Of a stretch of 32,634 nt of DNA, positions 1-9,643 are shown piece after piece (positions within the stretch are counted from its first letter, which is position 1; each line of letters opens with the position of its first letter). The DNA is taken from contig CALVRJ010000015.1 of assembly GCA_944358545.1 (NCBI GenBank), positions 1 through 32,634 of the forward strand. The letters run 5' to 3'. The translations under genes were made by a program, and so were the position numbers. The stretch comes from an uncultured Bacilli bacterium (GTDB lineage Bacteria > Bacillota_I > Bacilli_A > RF39 > UBA660). The notes under the pieces were generated by a model. It was given only the letters and a program-made list of their open reading frames with translations, was not told the origin of the DNA and did no database searches.

Positions 1-18
1 TGACATATTATATATCAG

Positions 19-59
19 ACTTGGGACATTTTCAAAAGTTAACACTTAAGACATTATCA
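19..59. repeat. Two imperfect 16-bp direct repeats, 25-bp period
   Basis: Two copies of the pattern ACTT-RR-GACATT-W-TCA lie at 19-34 and 44-59, differing at three positions. They are upstream of, and separate from, the rpoB promoter. Short repeated blocks like this occur in the ends of some insertion sequences (IS21-type ends carry repeated internal sites) and in regulator-binding regions. Nothing here decides between the two. No coding region is visible in bases 1-134. Confidence 0.45.
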
Positions 60-99
60 TAAATTAATCATATTTTTATATAATATCCGCCAAAAAACA

Positions 100-128
100 T
101 TGACAATCGCATTTAATCAAAGTATAAT
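100..128 (+). promoter_or_regulatory. Consensus sigma-A promoter of rpoBC
   Basis: A perfect -35 TTGACA (100-105) and a perfect -10 TATAAT (123-128) are separated by 17 bp. Transcription is expected to start near base 135. This gives rpoB-rpoC its own strong promoter rather than relying only on readthrough from an upstream gene such as rplL, which is not in the window. Confidence 0.9.
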
Positions 129-134
129 TATAAA

Positions 135-185
135 ATGGTGACATGTATTTTTGGGGTACATGAAATACGAAAATTTAGGTTATAG
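135..185 (+). other. Possible leaderless 16-codon mini-ORF in rpoB leader
   Basis: An ATG at 135, seven bases after the -10 box, opens a 16-codon frame ([16 protein letters not shown]) ending with TAG at 183-185. That stop abuts the rpoB ribosome binding site. If transcription starts at 135 the message would begin with AUG. No Shine-Dalgarno sequence precedes it. It may be chance; it is listed because stop position and rpoB start are closely coupled. Confidence 0.2.
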
Positions 186-195
186 GGGTGACAAA

Positions 196-3100
196 TTGGC
201 TTACAAAATTCAAAAAATAAACGCAAAACGTGAGAGAAGAAATTATTCAAAAACAAAACATACTGTTGAACTTTCTAACTTATTAGAAATTCAAAAGAAA
301 TCTTATGAATGGTTTTTAACTGAAGGAATCAAAGAAGTCTTTGATGATATTTTTCCAGTGGAAAGTTTCACTGGGAATTTGTCTTTAGAATTCGGCGATT
401 ACAGTTTTGACGAACCAAGATATTCAATTAAACAATGTAAAGAGAGATATTCTACTTATGCTGCACCACTTAAAGTAGAAGCTCGTCTTTTCAACGCTGA
501 AACAGGCGAAGTGAAAGAACAAGAAATTTATTTAGGTGACATGCCTGTAATGACTGACAGCGGATCATTTATTGTCAACGGGGCTGAAAGAGTAATCGTA
601 TCCCAATTAGTTAGATCACCATCTGTTTACTTTGGAAAAGAAGTAGACAAAAAAAATGGTAAAGTAACTGTTGGTTCCCAAATCATTCCAAGTCGTGGAA
701 CTTGGCTTGAATACGAAACCGATGCCCGTGACATTATATATGTCCGTATCGACAGAACACGTAAAGTTCCTGTCACAACACTTTTAAGAGCCATTGGTCT
801 ATCAAGTGATAGTGATATCATTGATTTATTTGGCGAAGATGATTATCTGTTAAAGACAATTGAAAAAGATACAACTAAAAACACCGATGAAGCTTTAATC
901 GACATTCATGCCAAACTAAGACCAGGCGAACCGTCTACTTTAGAAAGTGCGAAAAATCAATTAATCACGAGATTCTTTGATTCATTCCGCTACGATTTAG
1001 CTAAAGTAGGACGCTATAAATTTAATAAAAAACTAAATATCACAGACCGTCTTTTAGGCTGCACTCTAGCTGAAACTATTGAAGTTGATGGTGAAATCAT
1101 CGCTTCAGCTGGTGAAGAAATAACTAAAGATTTACTTGAAAAATTAAAGCCAATCTTTAAAAATGGATATGGTAAAAAAGAAGTATTGATTAACCATGAC
1201 TTAGATACATATGACACAGTTCAAATGATTAAAGTATATTCTAAGAAAAATCCAGATAAAATTGTCAATGTTATCGGTAATGATCAAGATATCGATATTA
1301 AAAGACTTACTGTATCTGATATATATGCTTCATTATCATATTATTTAAACCTATTAGAAGGTATAGGAAAATTTGATGAAATTGACCACTTATCTAACAG
1401 ACGTGTAAGACAAGTTGGTGAACTTCTTCAAAATCAATTCAGAATTGGCGTTAGTCGTATTGAAAGAATGATTAGAGACCGTATGAGTACACAAGAAATA
1501 ACTGAAGTTACTCCAAAAACTTTAATCAATATAAGACCATTAACTGCCGCTATTAAAGAGTTCTTTGGCTCATCACAATTATCACAGTTCATGGACCAGA
1601 TTAACCCAATCGCTGAACTTACTAATAAACGTCGTTTATCTTCACTTGGACCAGGAGGACTTTCTAAAGACCGTGCAAGTATGGAAGTACGTGACGTTAA
1701 CCCTTCACACTATGGACGTATCTGTCCAGTAGAATCTCCAGAAGGACCAAACATCGGCCTCATAACTTCACTTGCAAGTTATGCTAAAGTAAACGAATAT
1801 GGATTCATTATGACTCCATATCGCCGAGTTGAAAATTGTAAATTGACTGATGATATTAGATATATGACAGCCGATGAAGAACTAGAATATTATATAGCTC
1901 CAGCTACTATTAAAACTGATGATAATGATATGATAGTTGAAGAACGTATTCCAGTTCGTCATGAAAATGAAAACATCATCGTTGGTAAAGAACAAATCGA
2001 TTATATGGATGTATCACCACAACAAGTAATATCTATTACAACAAGTGGAATTCCATTCCTTGAACACGACGATGGAAAAAGAGCCTTGATGGGTGCAAAC
2101 ATGCAACGTCAGGCAATCCCACTTCTAAAACCAGAAGCTCCATTTGTTGGTACTGGTGTTGAAGCTATTGCTGCTAAAGACTCAGGTGCGGTTATCGTTG
2201 CCAAAGCCGACGGAACAGTTGACTATGTTGACGCCCGCAAAATAATTGTTAAAAACTTAAAAGGAACAGATACATACTACCTAGAAGGCTTTGAACGAAG
2301 CAATAGTGGTACATGTTATCATCAAATACCAATCGTTCGTAAAGGCGATAAAATCAAAAAAGGTGACGTCATTGCCGATGGACCATCAACTGACCAAGGA
2401 GAAATGGCTTTAGGTAAAAACTTAAAAGTTGCCTTCATCAACTATGAAGGATATAACTATGAAGATGCCGTTGTCTTAAATGAAAGATTAGTTAAAGATG
2501 ATGCCTTTACATCAATTCATATTAAAGATTATGAAATTGAATGCCGTGATACTAAACTCGGACCAGAAGAATTTACAAGAGATATTCCAAATGTTTCCGA
2601 AGAAGCTCGTAAAAACCTCGACGAAAACGGAATAGTTCGTATTGGTACAGAAGTTAAAGATGACGATATTTTAGTTGGTAAAGTAACACCTAAAGGAATG
2701 GCTGAACTTACTTCAGAAGAAAAATTATTACACGCTATCTTTGGTGAAAAAACTCGTGAAGTCAGAGATACTTCTTTAAGAGTTCAACACGGTGGTGGTG
2801 GAATTGTTCATGATGTTCAAATCTTAACCAAAGAAGACGACGATGAACTTCCAGCTGGTGTAAGTAAAAAGATTAGAGTATATATTGCTCAAAAGAGAAA
2901 AATTACCGTTGGTGACAAAATCTCAGGTCGTCACGGGAATAAAGGTGTTGTATCACTAGTACTTCCAGAAGAAGATATGCCATATGATAAAGATGGCAAC
3001 ACTGTAGATGTCTTACTTAACCCACTAGGAGTTCCATCTCGTATGAATATCGGTCAGATTTTAGAATTACATTTAGGTATGGCCGCTAAAACATTAAATA

Positions 3101-3813
3101 CATATATGGCAACTCCAGTATTCGATGGTGCAACTAGAAAAGAAATTTTAGACGCCCTCGAAGAAGCCGGATTAGACCGTGATGGTAAAATGGTATTATA
3201 TGATGGACGTACAGGTGAACCATTCGACAACCGTATTAGTGTCGGAGTTATGTACATGATTAAACTAGACCACATGGTTGACGATAAGATTCATGCCCGT
3301 TCAACTGGACCTTACTCATTAGTAACTCAACAACCATTAGGAGGTAAAGCTCAGTTCGGTGGACAACGTTTCGGAGAAATGGAAGTTTGGGCTTTATATG
3401 CTTATGGTGCATCTCATGTTCTTCAAGAAATGATGACAATTAAATCAGATGATGTAACCGGCCGTGTTAAAACATATGAAGCATTAGTTAAAGGTGAAGA
3501 ATTACCAGAATTTGGAGTTCCAGAAAGCTTTAGAGTTGTTATCAAAGAATTCCAAGCACTCGGTTTAGATATAACAGTTTTAAATAATGAAGGTAAATTC
3601 GTCGAATTAAAAGATCTTGAAGAAGCCGAAAAGGATAGCTTTGTTCCAGATTTAGACGAAAACGAAAAACCTGATATAAAACCAGATGAACCGGAAAGTG
3701 AAGAAGACTCAAGTCAAAGCGAATTAGAAAGTGAACTTGACGATTTCGATGACTTTGGTTTAAAAGAACCAACTGATGAAGAATTAGAAAATTTGGAAGG
3801 GGAGGATAAATAA
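196..3813 (+). CDS. rpoB: RNA polymerase subunit beta (RpoB)
   Basis: Catalytic beta subunit of RNA polymerase; with beta' it forms the active centre. The full family architecture is visible, including the rifampicin region ([13 protein letters not shown], then [10 protein letters not shown], then [13 protein letters not shown]) and the C-terminal block ([20 protein letters not shown]). The product ends in an acidic, probably disordered tail. I chose the TTG at 196: GGGGTGA at 185-191 precedes it by 4 nt, and the resulting N-terminus [18 protein letters not shown] matches the family. An in-frame ATG at 160 and TTG at 151 would add residues absent from homologues. Length from 196 is 1205 aa. 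The stop overlaps the rpoC start by one base (TAATG), indicating translational coupling. Oddity: the rifampicin-contact His (E. coli 526) is Asn (codon 1624-1626). Confidence 0.97.
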   Translation: MAYKIQKINAKRERRNYSKTKHTVELSNLLEIQKKSYEWFLTEGIKEVFDDIFPVESFTGNLSLEFGDYSFDEPRYSIKQCKERYSTYAAPLKVEARLFNAETGEVKEQEIYLGDMPVMTDSGSFIVNGAERVIVSQLVRSPSVYFGKEVDKKNGKVTVGSQIIPSRGTWLEYETDARDIIYVRIDRTRKVPVTTLLRAIGLSSDSDIIDLFGEDDYLLKTIEKDTTKNTDEALIDIHAKLRPGEPSTLESAKNQLITRFFDSFRYDLAKVGRYKFNKKLNITDRLLGCTLAETIEVDGEIIASAGEEITKDLLEKLKPIFKNGYGKKEVLINHDLDTYDTVQMIKVYSKKNPDKIVNVIGNDQDIDIKRLTVSDIYASLSYYLNLLEGIGKFDEIDHLSNRRVRQVGELLQNQFRIGVSRIERMIRDRMSTQEITEVTPKTLINIRPLTAAIKEFFGSSQLSQFMDQINPIAELTNKRRLSSLGPGGLSKDRASMEVRDVNPSHYGRICPVESPEGPNIGLITSLASYAKVNEYGFIMTPYRRVENCKLTDDIRYMTADEELEYYIAPATIKTDDNDMIVEERIPVRHENENIIVGKEQIDYMDVSPQQVISITTSGIPFLEHDDGKRALMGANMQRQAIPLLKPEAPFVGTGVEAIAAKDSGAVIVAKADGTVDYVDARKIIVKNLKGTDTYYLEGFERSNSGTCYHQIPIVRKGDKIKKGDVIADGPSTDQGEMALGKNLKVAFINYEGYNYEDAVVLNERLVKDDAFTSIHIKDYEIECRDTKLGPEEFTRDIPNVSEEARKNLDENGIVRIGTEVKDDDILVGKVTPKGMAELTSEEKLLHAIFGEKTREVRDTSLRVQHGGGGIVHDVQILTKEDDDELPAGVSKKIRVYIAQKRKITVGDKISGRHGNKGVVSLVLPEEDMPYDKDGNTVDVLLNPLGVPSRMNIGQILELHLGMAAKTLNTYMATPVFDGATRKEILDALEEAGLDRDGKMVLYDGRTGEPFDNRISVGVMYMIKLDHMVDDKIHARSTGPYSLVTQQPLGGKAQFGGQRFGEMEVWALYAYGASHVLQEMMTIKSDDVTGRVKTYEALVKGEELPEFGVPESFRVVIKEFQALGLDITVLNNEGKFVELKDLEEAEKDSFVPDLDENEKPDIKPDEPESEEDSSQSELESELDDFDDFGLKEPTDEELENLEGEDK

Positions 3814-6800
3814 TGGATGCTAATAGCTTTGCTGGCTTAAGAATAGCCATTGCCTCACCAGAAAAAATCCGTTCATGGTCTTACGGTGAAGTAAAAAAAG
3901 CCGAAACGATGAATTATCGTACTTTAAAACCAGAACGTGATGGCTTATTTTGCGAAAAAATCTTTGGACCAACAAAGGACTTTGAATGTGCTTGTGGTAA
4001 ATATAAAAGATTAAGATATAAAAATATAATTTGTGATAGATGTGGAGTTGAAGTTACTAAGTCTAAAGTACGTCGTGAACGTATGGGACACATTGAACTT
4101 GCAACTCCAGTGTCTCACATTTGGTTCTTTAAAGGTGTTCCATCTAGAATGGGTTTAGTTCTAGATATGTCACCAAGAGACCTTGAAGAAGTACTATACT
4201 TTGTCTCATATGTTGTCTTAGACCCAGGTGATACACCACTTGAGAAAAAACAGACAATTAGTGATAAAGAATACCGCTCATACTACGAAAAATATGGCAA
4301 CACTTTTAGAGTAGGTATGGGTGCCGAAGCTATTAAAGAACTATTGAAAGAAGTTGACTTACAAAAAGAAGTTGACGAAATAAAAAAAGAAATCGATGAA
4401 ATAAAAGATTCATCTAGTCAAAAACGCGTTCGTTTAATTAAACGTTTAGACGTTCTAGATGCTTTCTTAGAATCAGGAAATCGCCCTGAGTGGATGATTC
4501 TAGATGCACTTCCAGTAATTCCACCAGAGCTTAGACCAATGATTCAACTAGATGGTGGTAGATTTGCTACATCTGACTTAAACGATCTATATAGACGTGT
4601 CATTAACCGTAATAATCGTTTAAAGAAACTTATTGACTTAAGTGCCCCATCTATAATCATTCAAAACGAAAAACGTATGCTTCAAGAAGCAGTTGATGCC
4701 TTATTTGATAATGGGCGTCGTGGTAAAAATATTACTGGTCCAGGTAACAGACCACTTAAGTCACTTTCAAGTATGCTAAAAGGAAAACAAGGACGTTTCC
4801 GTCAAAACTTACTTGGTAAACGTGTTGATTATTCTGGACGTTCAGTTATCGTTGTTGGACCATCACTTAAAATGCATGAATGTGGTGTGCCAAAAGAAAT
4901 GGCTCTTGAATTATTTAAACCACACGTTATTCATGGCTTAGTTTCAAAAGAAATTGCCAGCAACATTAAAGCTGCTAAAAGAATGATTGAAAATCAAGAT
5001 GAACGTGTATGGGACGTTGTTGAGGAAGTTATTAAAGAACACCCAGTTATGCTTAACCGTGCTCCAACGCTTCACCGTTTAGGAATTCAAGCCTTCGAAC
5101 CAAAACTAGTTGACGGAAAAGCAATCAGAATCCACCCATTAGTTTGTGAAGGATTCAACGCCGACTTCGATGGTGACCAAATGGCTATTCACGTTCCAAT
5201 CAGTGAAGAAGCTCAAGCTGAAGCTCGTATCTTAATGCTTGCTTCAAACAACATTCTTTCACCAAAAGATGGTTCTCCAATCGTAACTCCAAGACAAGAT
5301 ATGGTCTTAGGAAACTACTATTTAACAATGGAAAAAGCTGGAGCCAAAGGTGAAGGAAGAGCCTTCCGCAATAGTGACGATGTCATTACTGCTTTCCAAA
5401 GAGAAGAAGTTGAAATGCATGCAAGAGTTGCTGTTCCGGTAAAATCATTTAAACATAAGATTTTCCCAGACAAATATTTAGATAAATATTTAGTTACCAC
5501 TCCAGGTAAATTAATATTCAACGATGTATTCCCAGATACATTCCAATACATTAATGATGGAACATCTGAAAATGCAACTAAATCAACTCCAGCCGTTCAC
5601 TTTATCGATAAAGGCAAAAACATTCCTGAAGAAATCAAAAAGAAAGAATTAGTACCTGCATTCAATAAGAGTGTTATTGGAAAACTAATTTCTCAAATAT
5701 ATAAACGTTATCATACAACTGAAACATCAGTTATGCTTGATGCGATTAAAAATTTAGGATTCAAATATTCAACCTTATCAGGTGTAAGTATTTCAATTGA
5801 CGATATCAAAGAAAGTTCAATCAAAAAAGATGTTATAAATGAAGCACAAAAGAAAGTTGACACCATTAATAAACAATTTAGACGTGGTCTTATAACTGAC
5901 CAAGAACGTTATGAAAACGTTATTCAAACTTGGTTTGATGCCAAAGATAAAATCTATGATGACTTGAACAATCAATTAAAAGAAAATCCAGAATCATCTA
6001 TCTCAATGATGATTAACTCTAAAGCCCGTGGTTCAATTGACCAATATGGACAGTTAGCTGGTATGCGTGGTATCGTTAGTAAGCCAAATGGTGACTACGT
6101 TGAAATTCCAATCACCTCATCATTAAGTGAAGGTGTTACCGTATCAGAGTTCTTTACATCTACCCATGGTACTCGTAAAGGTGCCGTTGATACAGCCTTA
6201 AAAACAGCCGATGCCGGTTACTTAACTAGAAGACTTGTCGACGTTGTTCAAGATGTAATCGTTAAAGAAGACGATTGTGGAACTGATCAAGGTGTTGTAG
6301 TCGAAGCCTTCAAGAATACTGATGGAACATTAGTAGAATCACTAGAAGATCGTATCATCGGTCGTTACACATCTAAGAATATCTTCAAACCTGGAACTAA
6401 AGAAGTACTAGTTGAGAAAAACACTTATATAACTGAAAGAATATGTGAAAAAATCATTGAAGCCGGTATTACTAAAGTACCAATCAGGACCGTCCTTACA
6501 TGTAAAGTTGACCACGGTGTATGTCGTAAATGTTATGGACGTAACTTAGCTACCGGAACTGAAGTTGAAAGCGGTGAAGCTGTCGGAATAATGGCCGCAC
6601 AGTCAATCGGTGAACCAGGAACTCAGCTTACAATGCGTAACTTCAATACTGGTGGAGTTGCCGGTGGAGACGATATTACTCAAGGTCTTCCACGTGTTAC
6701 TGAAATCTTTGAAGCTCGTAACCCTAAAGGAAAAGCTACAATATCTGAAATCAACGGTGTTGTTACAGAAATCAAAGAGGATGGAGGAAACTTCAAAATA

Positions 6801-7448
6801 TCAGTTAAAAACGACGTTGAAACTCGTGAACACGTAACTAATTACGGTGCTAAATTAGTCGTTGAAAAAGGTCAAGAAGTTAAAGCCGGAGACCGTTTAA
6901 CAGCCGGACCAATTAATCCTAAAGAATTACTTGTTGTAACTGACCCTATAACAGTTCAACAATATATCTTATATGAAATTCAAAAAGTTTACCGTTCACA
7001 AGGTGTTGATATTTCTGATAAACACGTTGAAATTATGGCAAAACGTATGATTTCTAAGATTAGAATCGTCGATTCAGGTGATTCATACTTCTTACCTGGT
7101 ACAATGATTAACATCAATGAATTTACAAACGAAAATAAGGAACTTATCCTTGAAGGACGTCGTCCTGCAACTGGAAAACCTGTTTTACTTGGTATAACTA
7201 AAGCTTCTCTTGAAACTGATTCATTCTTATCAGCTGCATCATTCCAAGAAACAACAAGAATCTTAACTGATGCTGCTGTTCATGGTAAAGTAGATCACTT
7301 AACTGGTCTAAAAGAAAATGTTATTATCGGTAAATTAATTCCAGCCGGAACCGGTGCGAAAAAATACCGTGAAGCATCTTATACCCTAGAAAATGCTCAG
7401 TTAAAAGATGAACCTTTAGAAGCTCTAGAACAAGAACTGATGGATTAA
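3813..7448 (+). CDS. rpoC: RNA polymerase subunit beta' (RpoC)
   Basis: Largest subunit of RNA polymerase, 1211 aa. The N-terminal zinc site has Cys59, Cys61, Cys74 and Cys77. The Mg-binding active-site loop NADFDGDQ is at residues 449-456. The bridge helix/trigger loop region ([16 protein letters not shown], then [20 protein letters not shown]) and the second zinc cluster ([16 protein letters not shown]) are all present. It starts at ATG 3813 with a GGGAGG ribosome binding site and overlaps the rpoB stop by one base. The stop codon sits inside the terminator hairpin that ends the operon. rpoB and rpoC are separate genes here. Confidence 0.98.
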   Translation: MDANSFAGLRIAIASPEKIRSWSYGEVKKAETMNYRTLKPERDGLFCEKIFGPTKDFECACGKYKRLRYKNIICDRCGVEVTKSKVRRERMGHIELATPVSHIWFFKGVPSRMGLVLDMSPRDLEEVLYFVSYVVLDPGDTPLEKKQTISDKEYRSYYEKYGNTFRVGMGAEAIKELLKEVDLQKEVDEIKKEIDEIKDSSSQKRVRLIKRLDVLDAFLESGNRPEWMILDALPVIPPELRPMIQLDGGRFATSDLNDLYRRVINRNNRLKKLIDLSAPSIIIQNEKRMLQEAVDALFDNGRRGKNITGPGNRPLKSLSSMLKGKQGRFRQNLLGKRVDYSGRSVIVVGPSLKMHECGVPKEMALELFKPHVIHGLVSKEIASNIKAAKRMIENQDERVWDVVEEVIKEHPVMLNRAPTLHRLGIQAFEPKLVDGKAIRIHPLVCEGFNADFDGDQMAIHVPISEEAQAEARILMLASNNILSPKDGSPIVTPRQDMVLGNYYLTMEKAGAKGEGRAFRNSDDVITAFQREEVEMHARVAVPVKSFKHKIFPDKYLDKYLVTTPGKLIFNDVFPDTFQYINDGTSENATKSTPAVHFIDKGKNIPEEIKKKELVPAFNKSVIGKLISQIYKRYHTTETSVMLDAIKNLGFKYSTLSGVSISIDDIKESSIKKDVINEAQKKVDTINKQFRRGLITDQERYENVIQTWFDAKDKIYDDLNNQLKENPESSISMMINSKARGSIDQYGQLAGMRGIVSKPNGDYVEIPITSSLSEGVTVSEFFTSTHGTRKGAVDTALKTADAGYLTRRLVDVVQDVIVKEDDCGTDQGVVVEAFKNTDGTLVESLEDRIIGRYTSKNIFKPGTKEVLVEKNTYITERICEKIIEAGITKVPIRTVLTCKVDHGVCRKCYGRNLATGTEVESGEAVGIMAAQSIGEPGTQLTMRNFNTGGVAGGDDITQGLPRVTEIFEARNPKGKATISEINGVVTEIKEDGGNFKISVKNDVETREHVTNYGAKLVVEKGQEVKAGDRLTAGPINPKELLVVTDPITVQQYILYEIQKVYRSQGVDISDKHVEIMAKRMISKIRIVDSGDSYFLPGTMININEFTNENKELILEGRRPATGKPVLLGITKASLETDSFLSAASFQETTRILTDAAVHGKVDHLTGLKENVIIGKLIPAGTGAKKYREASYTLENAQLKDEPLEALEQELMD

Positions 7449-7462
7449 TCAGTTCTTTTCTT
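7432..7462 (+). terminator. Intrinsic terminator of rpoBC
   Basis: A 10-bp perfect stem, AAGAACTGAT (7432-7441) with ATCAGTTCTT (7448-7457), and a 6-nt loop, followed by a short T-rich run. The rpoC stop codon (7446-7448) lies in the loop and stem. Confidence 0.85.
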
Positions 7463-7527
7463 ATGTTCAAACGCTGCGTTGTTTTGCCTGAACGCTAAAA
7501 AAAATTGCCAAACAAATCAAAAATTAT

Positions 7528-7554
7528 GCATTTAGACGCATTTAATGTTATACT
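7528..7554 (+). promoter_or_regulatory. folD promoter -10 with direct repeats
   Basis: A -10-like TATACT lies at 7549-7554, 16 bp before the folD ATG. There is no good -35; the expected position falls on two GCATTTA repeats (7528-7534 and 7538-7544), exactly 10 bp apart, one helical turn. They could be an activator site compensating for the poor -35. The implied 5' UTR is only about 10 nt. Confidence 0.4.
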
Positions 7555-7570
7555 TAATTAGGTGATTAAA

Positions 7571-8470
7571 ATGGATAATCAAATAAACGGCAAATTAGTA
7601 AGTGACATTCTATATACCGAACTATCAAATTATTTATCAAACCAAACTAAAGAAGTAAATATCGTCGATATCTCTGTTGGAAATGACTTTGGGGGATTTA
7701 TGTATTCTAAGATGAAGCAGAAAAAAATAACTTCAAAAACTGGAATGAAATTTGAAAGTATTCATTTTGAAAAAATAGACAAAGATGAACTCGAAGAATA
7801 TATTAAATATTTAAATAAAGCTAAAGCCACTGGAATAATGCTTCAACTTCCTCTGCCAAGTCCTTTAAATAAATATGAACGAGAAATTTTGGATTTAATT
7901 AACCCTAATAAAGATATTGATGGTTTAACTAGTGTTTCTGCAGGTAAATTAATTACAAACTCTGATACCTTTATTCCATGTACTGCTTTAGGCATTGAAG
8001 TCCTATTAAAAACATATAACGTAAATTTAACTGGCAAAAAAGTTGCCATTGTAAATCGCAGTAATATCGTTGGCAAGCCATTAACCATGCTTATGCTTAA
8101 GAATGATGCAACCCCAATTATTTGTCACTCTAAAACTAAAGAACTATATAAAATAACTAGAAACTCTGATATAGTCATAGCTGCATTAAATAAAAAAGAA
8201 TTTATTACTGAAGATTATATCAAAAAAGGCGCTGTCGTTATCGATGTTGGCGTTCATAAAAACGAAGCAGGTAAAACAGTTGGCGATGTTGCCTTTAAAG
8301 AAGTATCTAAAAAAGCTTCTTTAATTACCCCGCCAACCGGTGGTGTAGGTCCAATGACTATCTGCATGCTTGCCTATAACTCGGCCAAAAGCGTTTATGG
8401 AAGTGAAATAAACGAAGTTTTAGATACAGGAATTCAAAAAGCAAAAAAGTGTTTAAATAAAGCTGTTTGA
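7571..8470 (+). CDS. folD: Methylenetetrahydrofolate dehydrogenase/cyclohydrolase (FolD)
   Basis: Bifunctional cytosolic enzyme converting 5,10-methylene-THF to 10-formyl-THF through methenyl-THF, with NAD(P) as cofactor. The YxxxK catalytic motif is Y45...K49. Also seen are LQLPLP, the NPNKDIDGL block, the nucleotide-binding loop SNIVGKP and the C-terminal GGVGPMT. Length 299 aa is normal. Start ATG 7571 has AGGTGA 5 nt upstream; a GTG at 7562 lies inside that binding site. Deviations from the usual family: the residue before RSNIVGKP is Asn rather than Gly, the PVPGG motif reads PPTGG, and the segment before the catalytic Tyr (DFGGFMY) is unlike the common PASxxY. The gene ends with TGA, embedded in the next gene's promoter. 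Confidence 0.93.
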   Translation: MDNQINGKLVSDILYTELSNYLSNQTKEVNIVDISVGNDFGGFMYSKMKQKKITSKTGMKFESIHFEKIDKDELEEYIKYLNKAKATGIMLQLPLPSPLNKYEREILDLINPNKDIDGLTSVSAGKLITNSDTFIPCTALGIEVLLKTYNVNLTGKKVAIVNRSNIVGKPLTMLMLKNDATPIICHSKTKELYKITRNSDIVIAALNKKEFITEDYIKKGAVVIDVGVHKNEAGKTVGDVAFKEVSKKASLITPPTGGVGPMTICMLAYNSAKSVYGSEINEVLDTGIQKAKKCLNKAV

Positions 8471-8494
8471 CATATAATTGAAAAGTAGTATAAT
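8467..8494 (+). promoter_or_regulatory. Promoter of the hydrolase-like gene
   Basis: -35 TTGACA (8467-8472) overlaps the folD stop codon; -10 TATAAT (8489-8494); spacer 16 bp. Both hexamers are perfect. Confidence 0.85.
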
Positions 8495-8518
8495 AAAGCT
8501 CACAGAAAGAAGGATAAT

Positions 8519-9568
8519 ATGTCAAAAATTGATATTGTTGGGAAATGGGATTTAAATAATAATAACTGGTATGATCCATATACCAAAGAAGAACGAGGTC
8601 GCTCTCTATCTTTAGCAAGTTTAAAAAGCGTTAAAGTAGATGATAGTTATAATTACGAATATTTTATCTTTTGCCCAGGAACTCGTCTTGAAGACGAATC
8701 TAAAGATTCTAAAACCATTTCTGATGGTCCCGAAAACATCGATAAAGCAATAAAATTCTTTGGCAAACTTGATAAAAACATTCAAATGAAACTATTGCTT
8801 TTAGATGCCGATGCTCCTTTAAAAGAAGAAAGTATCTTCCTAGGAAATCATATTGAAAGTATTTCCTCTAACCCTCATATAAAATCTATTAACATCATTG
8901 CTCATTCCAAAGGAGCCGCTTTAGCATTTGATAGTTTAAAATACATTAGAAATCCTCTTGCTCTCGAGAAAACCAATTTATTTACAACAGCCGTTCCATT
9001 TAAGGGAACCATTATGGCTTCTCCTTTATATTTATATCCAAGGCTAGAAGAAATCATCAAAAGTAAAATATCTAGTGAAATTTTAGTTCAAAAATTAATG
9101 GAAGGTTTTGCCAAAATATACTCTGGTATTTCTAGTAATTCACATATGGACTATGATATTGCCATTCCTGGTGGTGCCTCACAAAAATACGATAAATCAT
9201 TTATTGAAAACCTTTTATCTGAAGAAAACATCAACATGATTTCTAAAATTAATTCCTACCATAATATTTATACAGGAATCGAAAGTGATACCTTTAGAAA
9301 TTGCCTAAAAGATGGTGATTTAACCGGCATGGGCCTTTGCTTAATAGATGATATTGTTTTTACTGAAAAATCAGATGGTATGGTTCCATTATCATCACAA
9401 AAAGCCTTAGAAGCTTTAAACCCTCAAGGTCTAAAACTTCATCAAATCAAATCATCAACTAATAATATTCTTGGAAACACTAGAACAGCTAATAAAGTAT
9501 TTACCATTATCAATGATGAAATAGATGAAACTAAAGAAAAAGCTTACTTAAAAAAATTACAAAAGTAA
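8519..9568 (+). CDS. Uncharacterised alpha/beta-hydrolase-like protein
   Basis: A 349-aa protein with no signal peptide, so probably cytosolic. I do not recognise a named family. It shows a lipase-type nucleophile elbow, IIAHSKGAALAF, with Ser130 in an A-H-S-x-G context. A later SDGMVPLSSQ (Asp286) and LKLHQIKSS (His308) fit the acid and base of a Ser-Asp-His triad in order and spacing. The early segment FCPGTRLED could sit at the oxyanion strand. The DGMVPLSSQ block resembles lipases and PGAP1-like hydrolases. Substrate is unknown. It has its own consensus promoter and its own terminator, so it is a single-gene unit between folD and smc. Start ATG 8519 has AAGGA upstream. The hydrolase fold is inferred from motifs only. 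Confidence 0.6.
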   Translation: MSKIDIVGKWDLNNNNWYDPYTKEERGRSLSLASLKSVKVDDSYNYEYFIFCPGTRLEDESKDSKTISDGPENIDKAIKFFGKLDKNIQMKLLLLDADAPLKEESIFLGNHIESISSNPHIKSINIIAHSKGAALAFDSLKYIRNPLALEKTNLFTTAVPFKGTIMASPLYLYPRLEEIIKSKISSEILVQKLMEGFAKIYSGISSNSHMDYDIAIPGGASQKYDKSFIENLLSEENINMISKINSYHNIYTGIESDTFRNCLKDGDLTGMGLCLIDDIVFTEKSDGMVPLSSQKALEALNPQGLKLHQIKSSTNNILGNTRTANKVFTIINDEIDETKEKAYLKKLQK

Positions 9569-9576
9569 GTTTTTTT
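9541..9576 (+). terminator. Terminator overlapping the hydrolase stop codon
   Basis: Stem CTTACTT (9543-9549) pairs with AAGTAAG (9563-9569), with two further weak pairs at the base and a 13-nt loop, followed by T7. The TAA stop (9566-9568) is in the descending arm. Confidence 0.65.
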
Positions 9577-9589
9577 CTTATCCAAATAT

Positions 9590-9618
9590 TTGCTTATTAT
9601 GAATTATTAAGGTATAAT
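9590..9618 (+). promoter_or_regulatory. smc promoter
   Basis: -35 TTGCTT (9590-9595), 17-bp spacer, -10 TATAAT (9613-9618). It lies 25 bp before the smc start codon. Confidence 0.75.
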
Positions 9619-9643
9619 TATTAATAGTAGATAAGGTGATAAG

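Noticed and set aside
151-195. rpoB starting at TTG 151 or ATG 160
   Set aside because: The extra residues do not match RpoB N-termini; TTG 196 has the better ribosome binding site and yields the family N-terminus.
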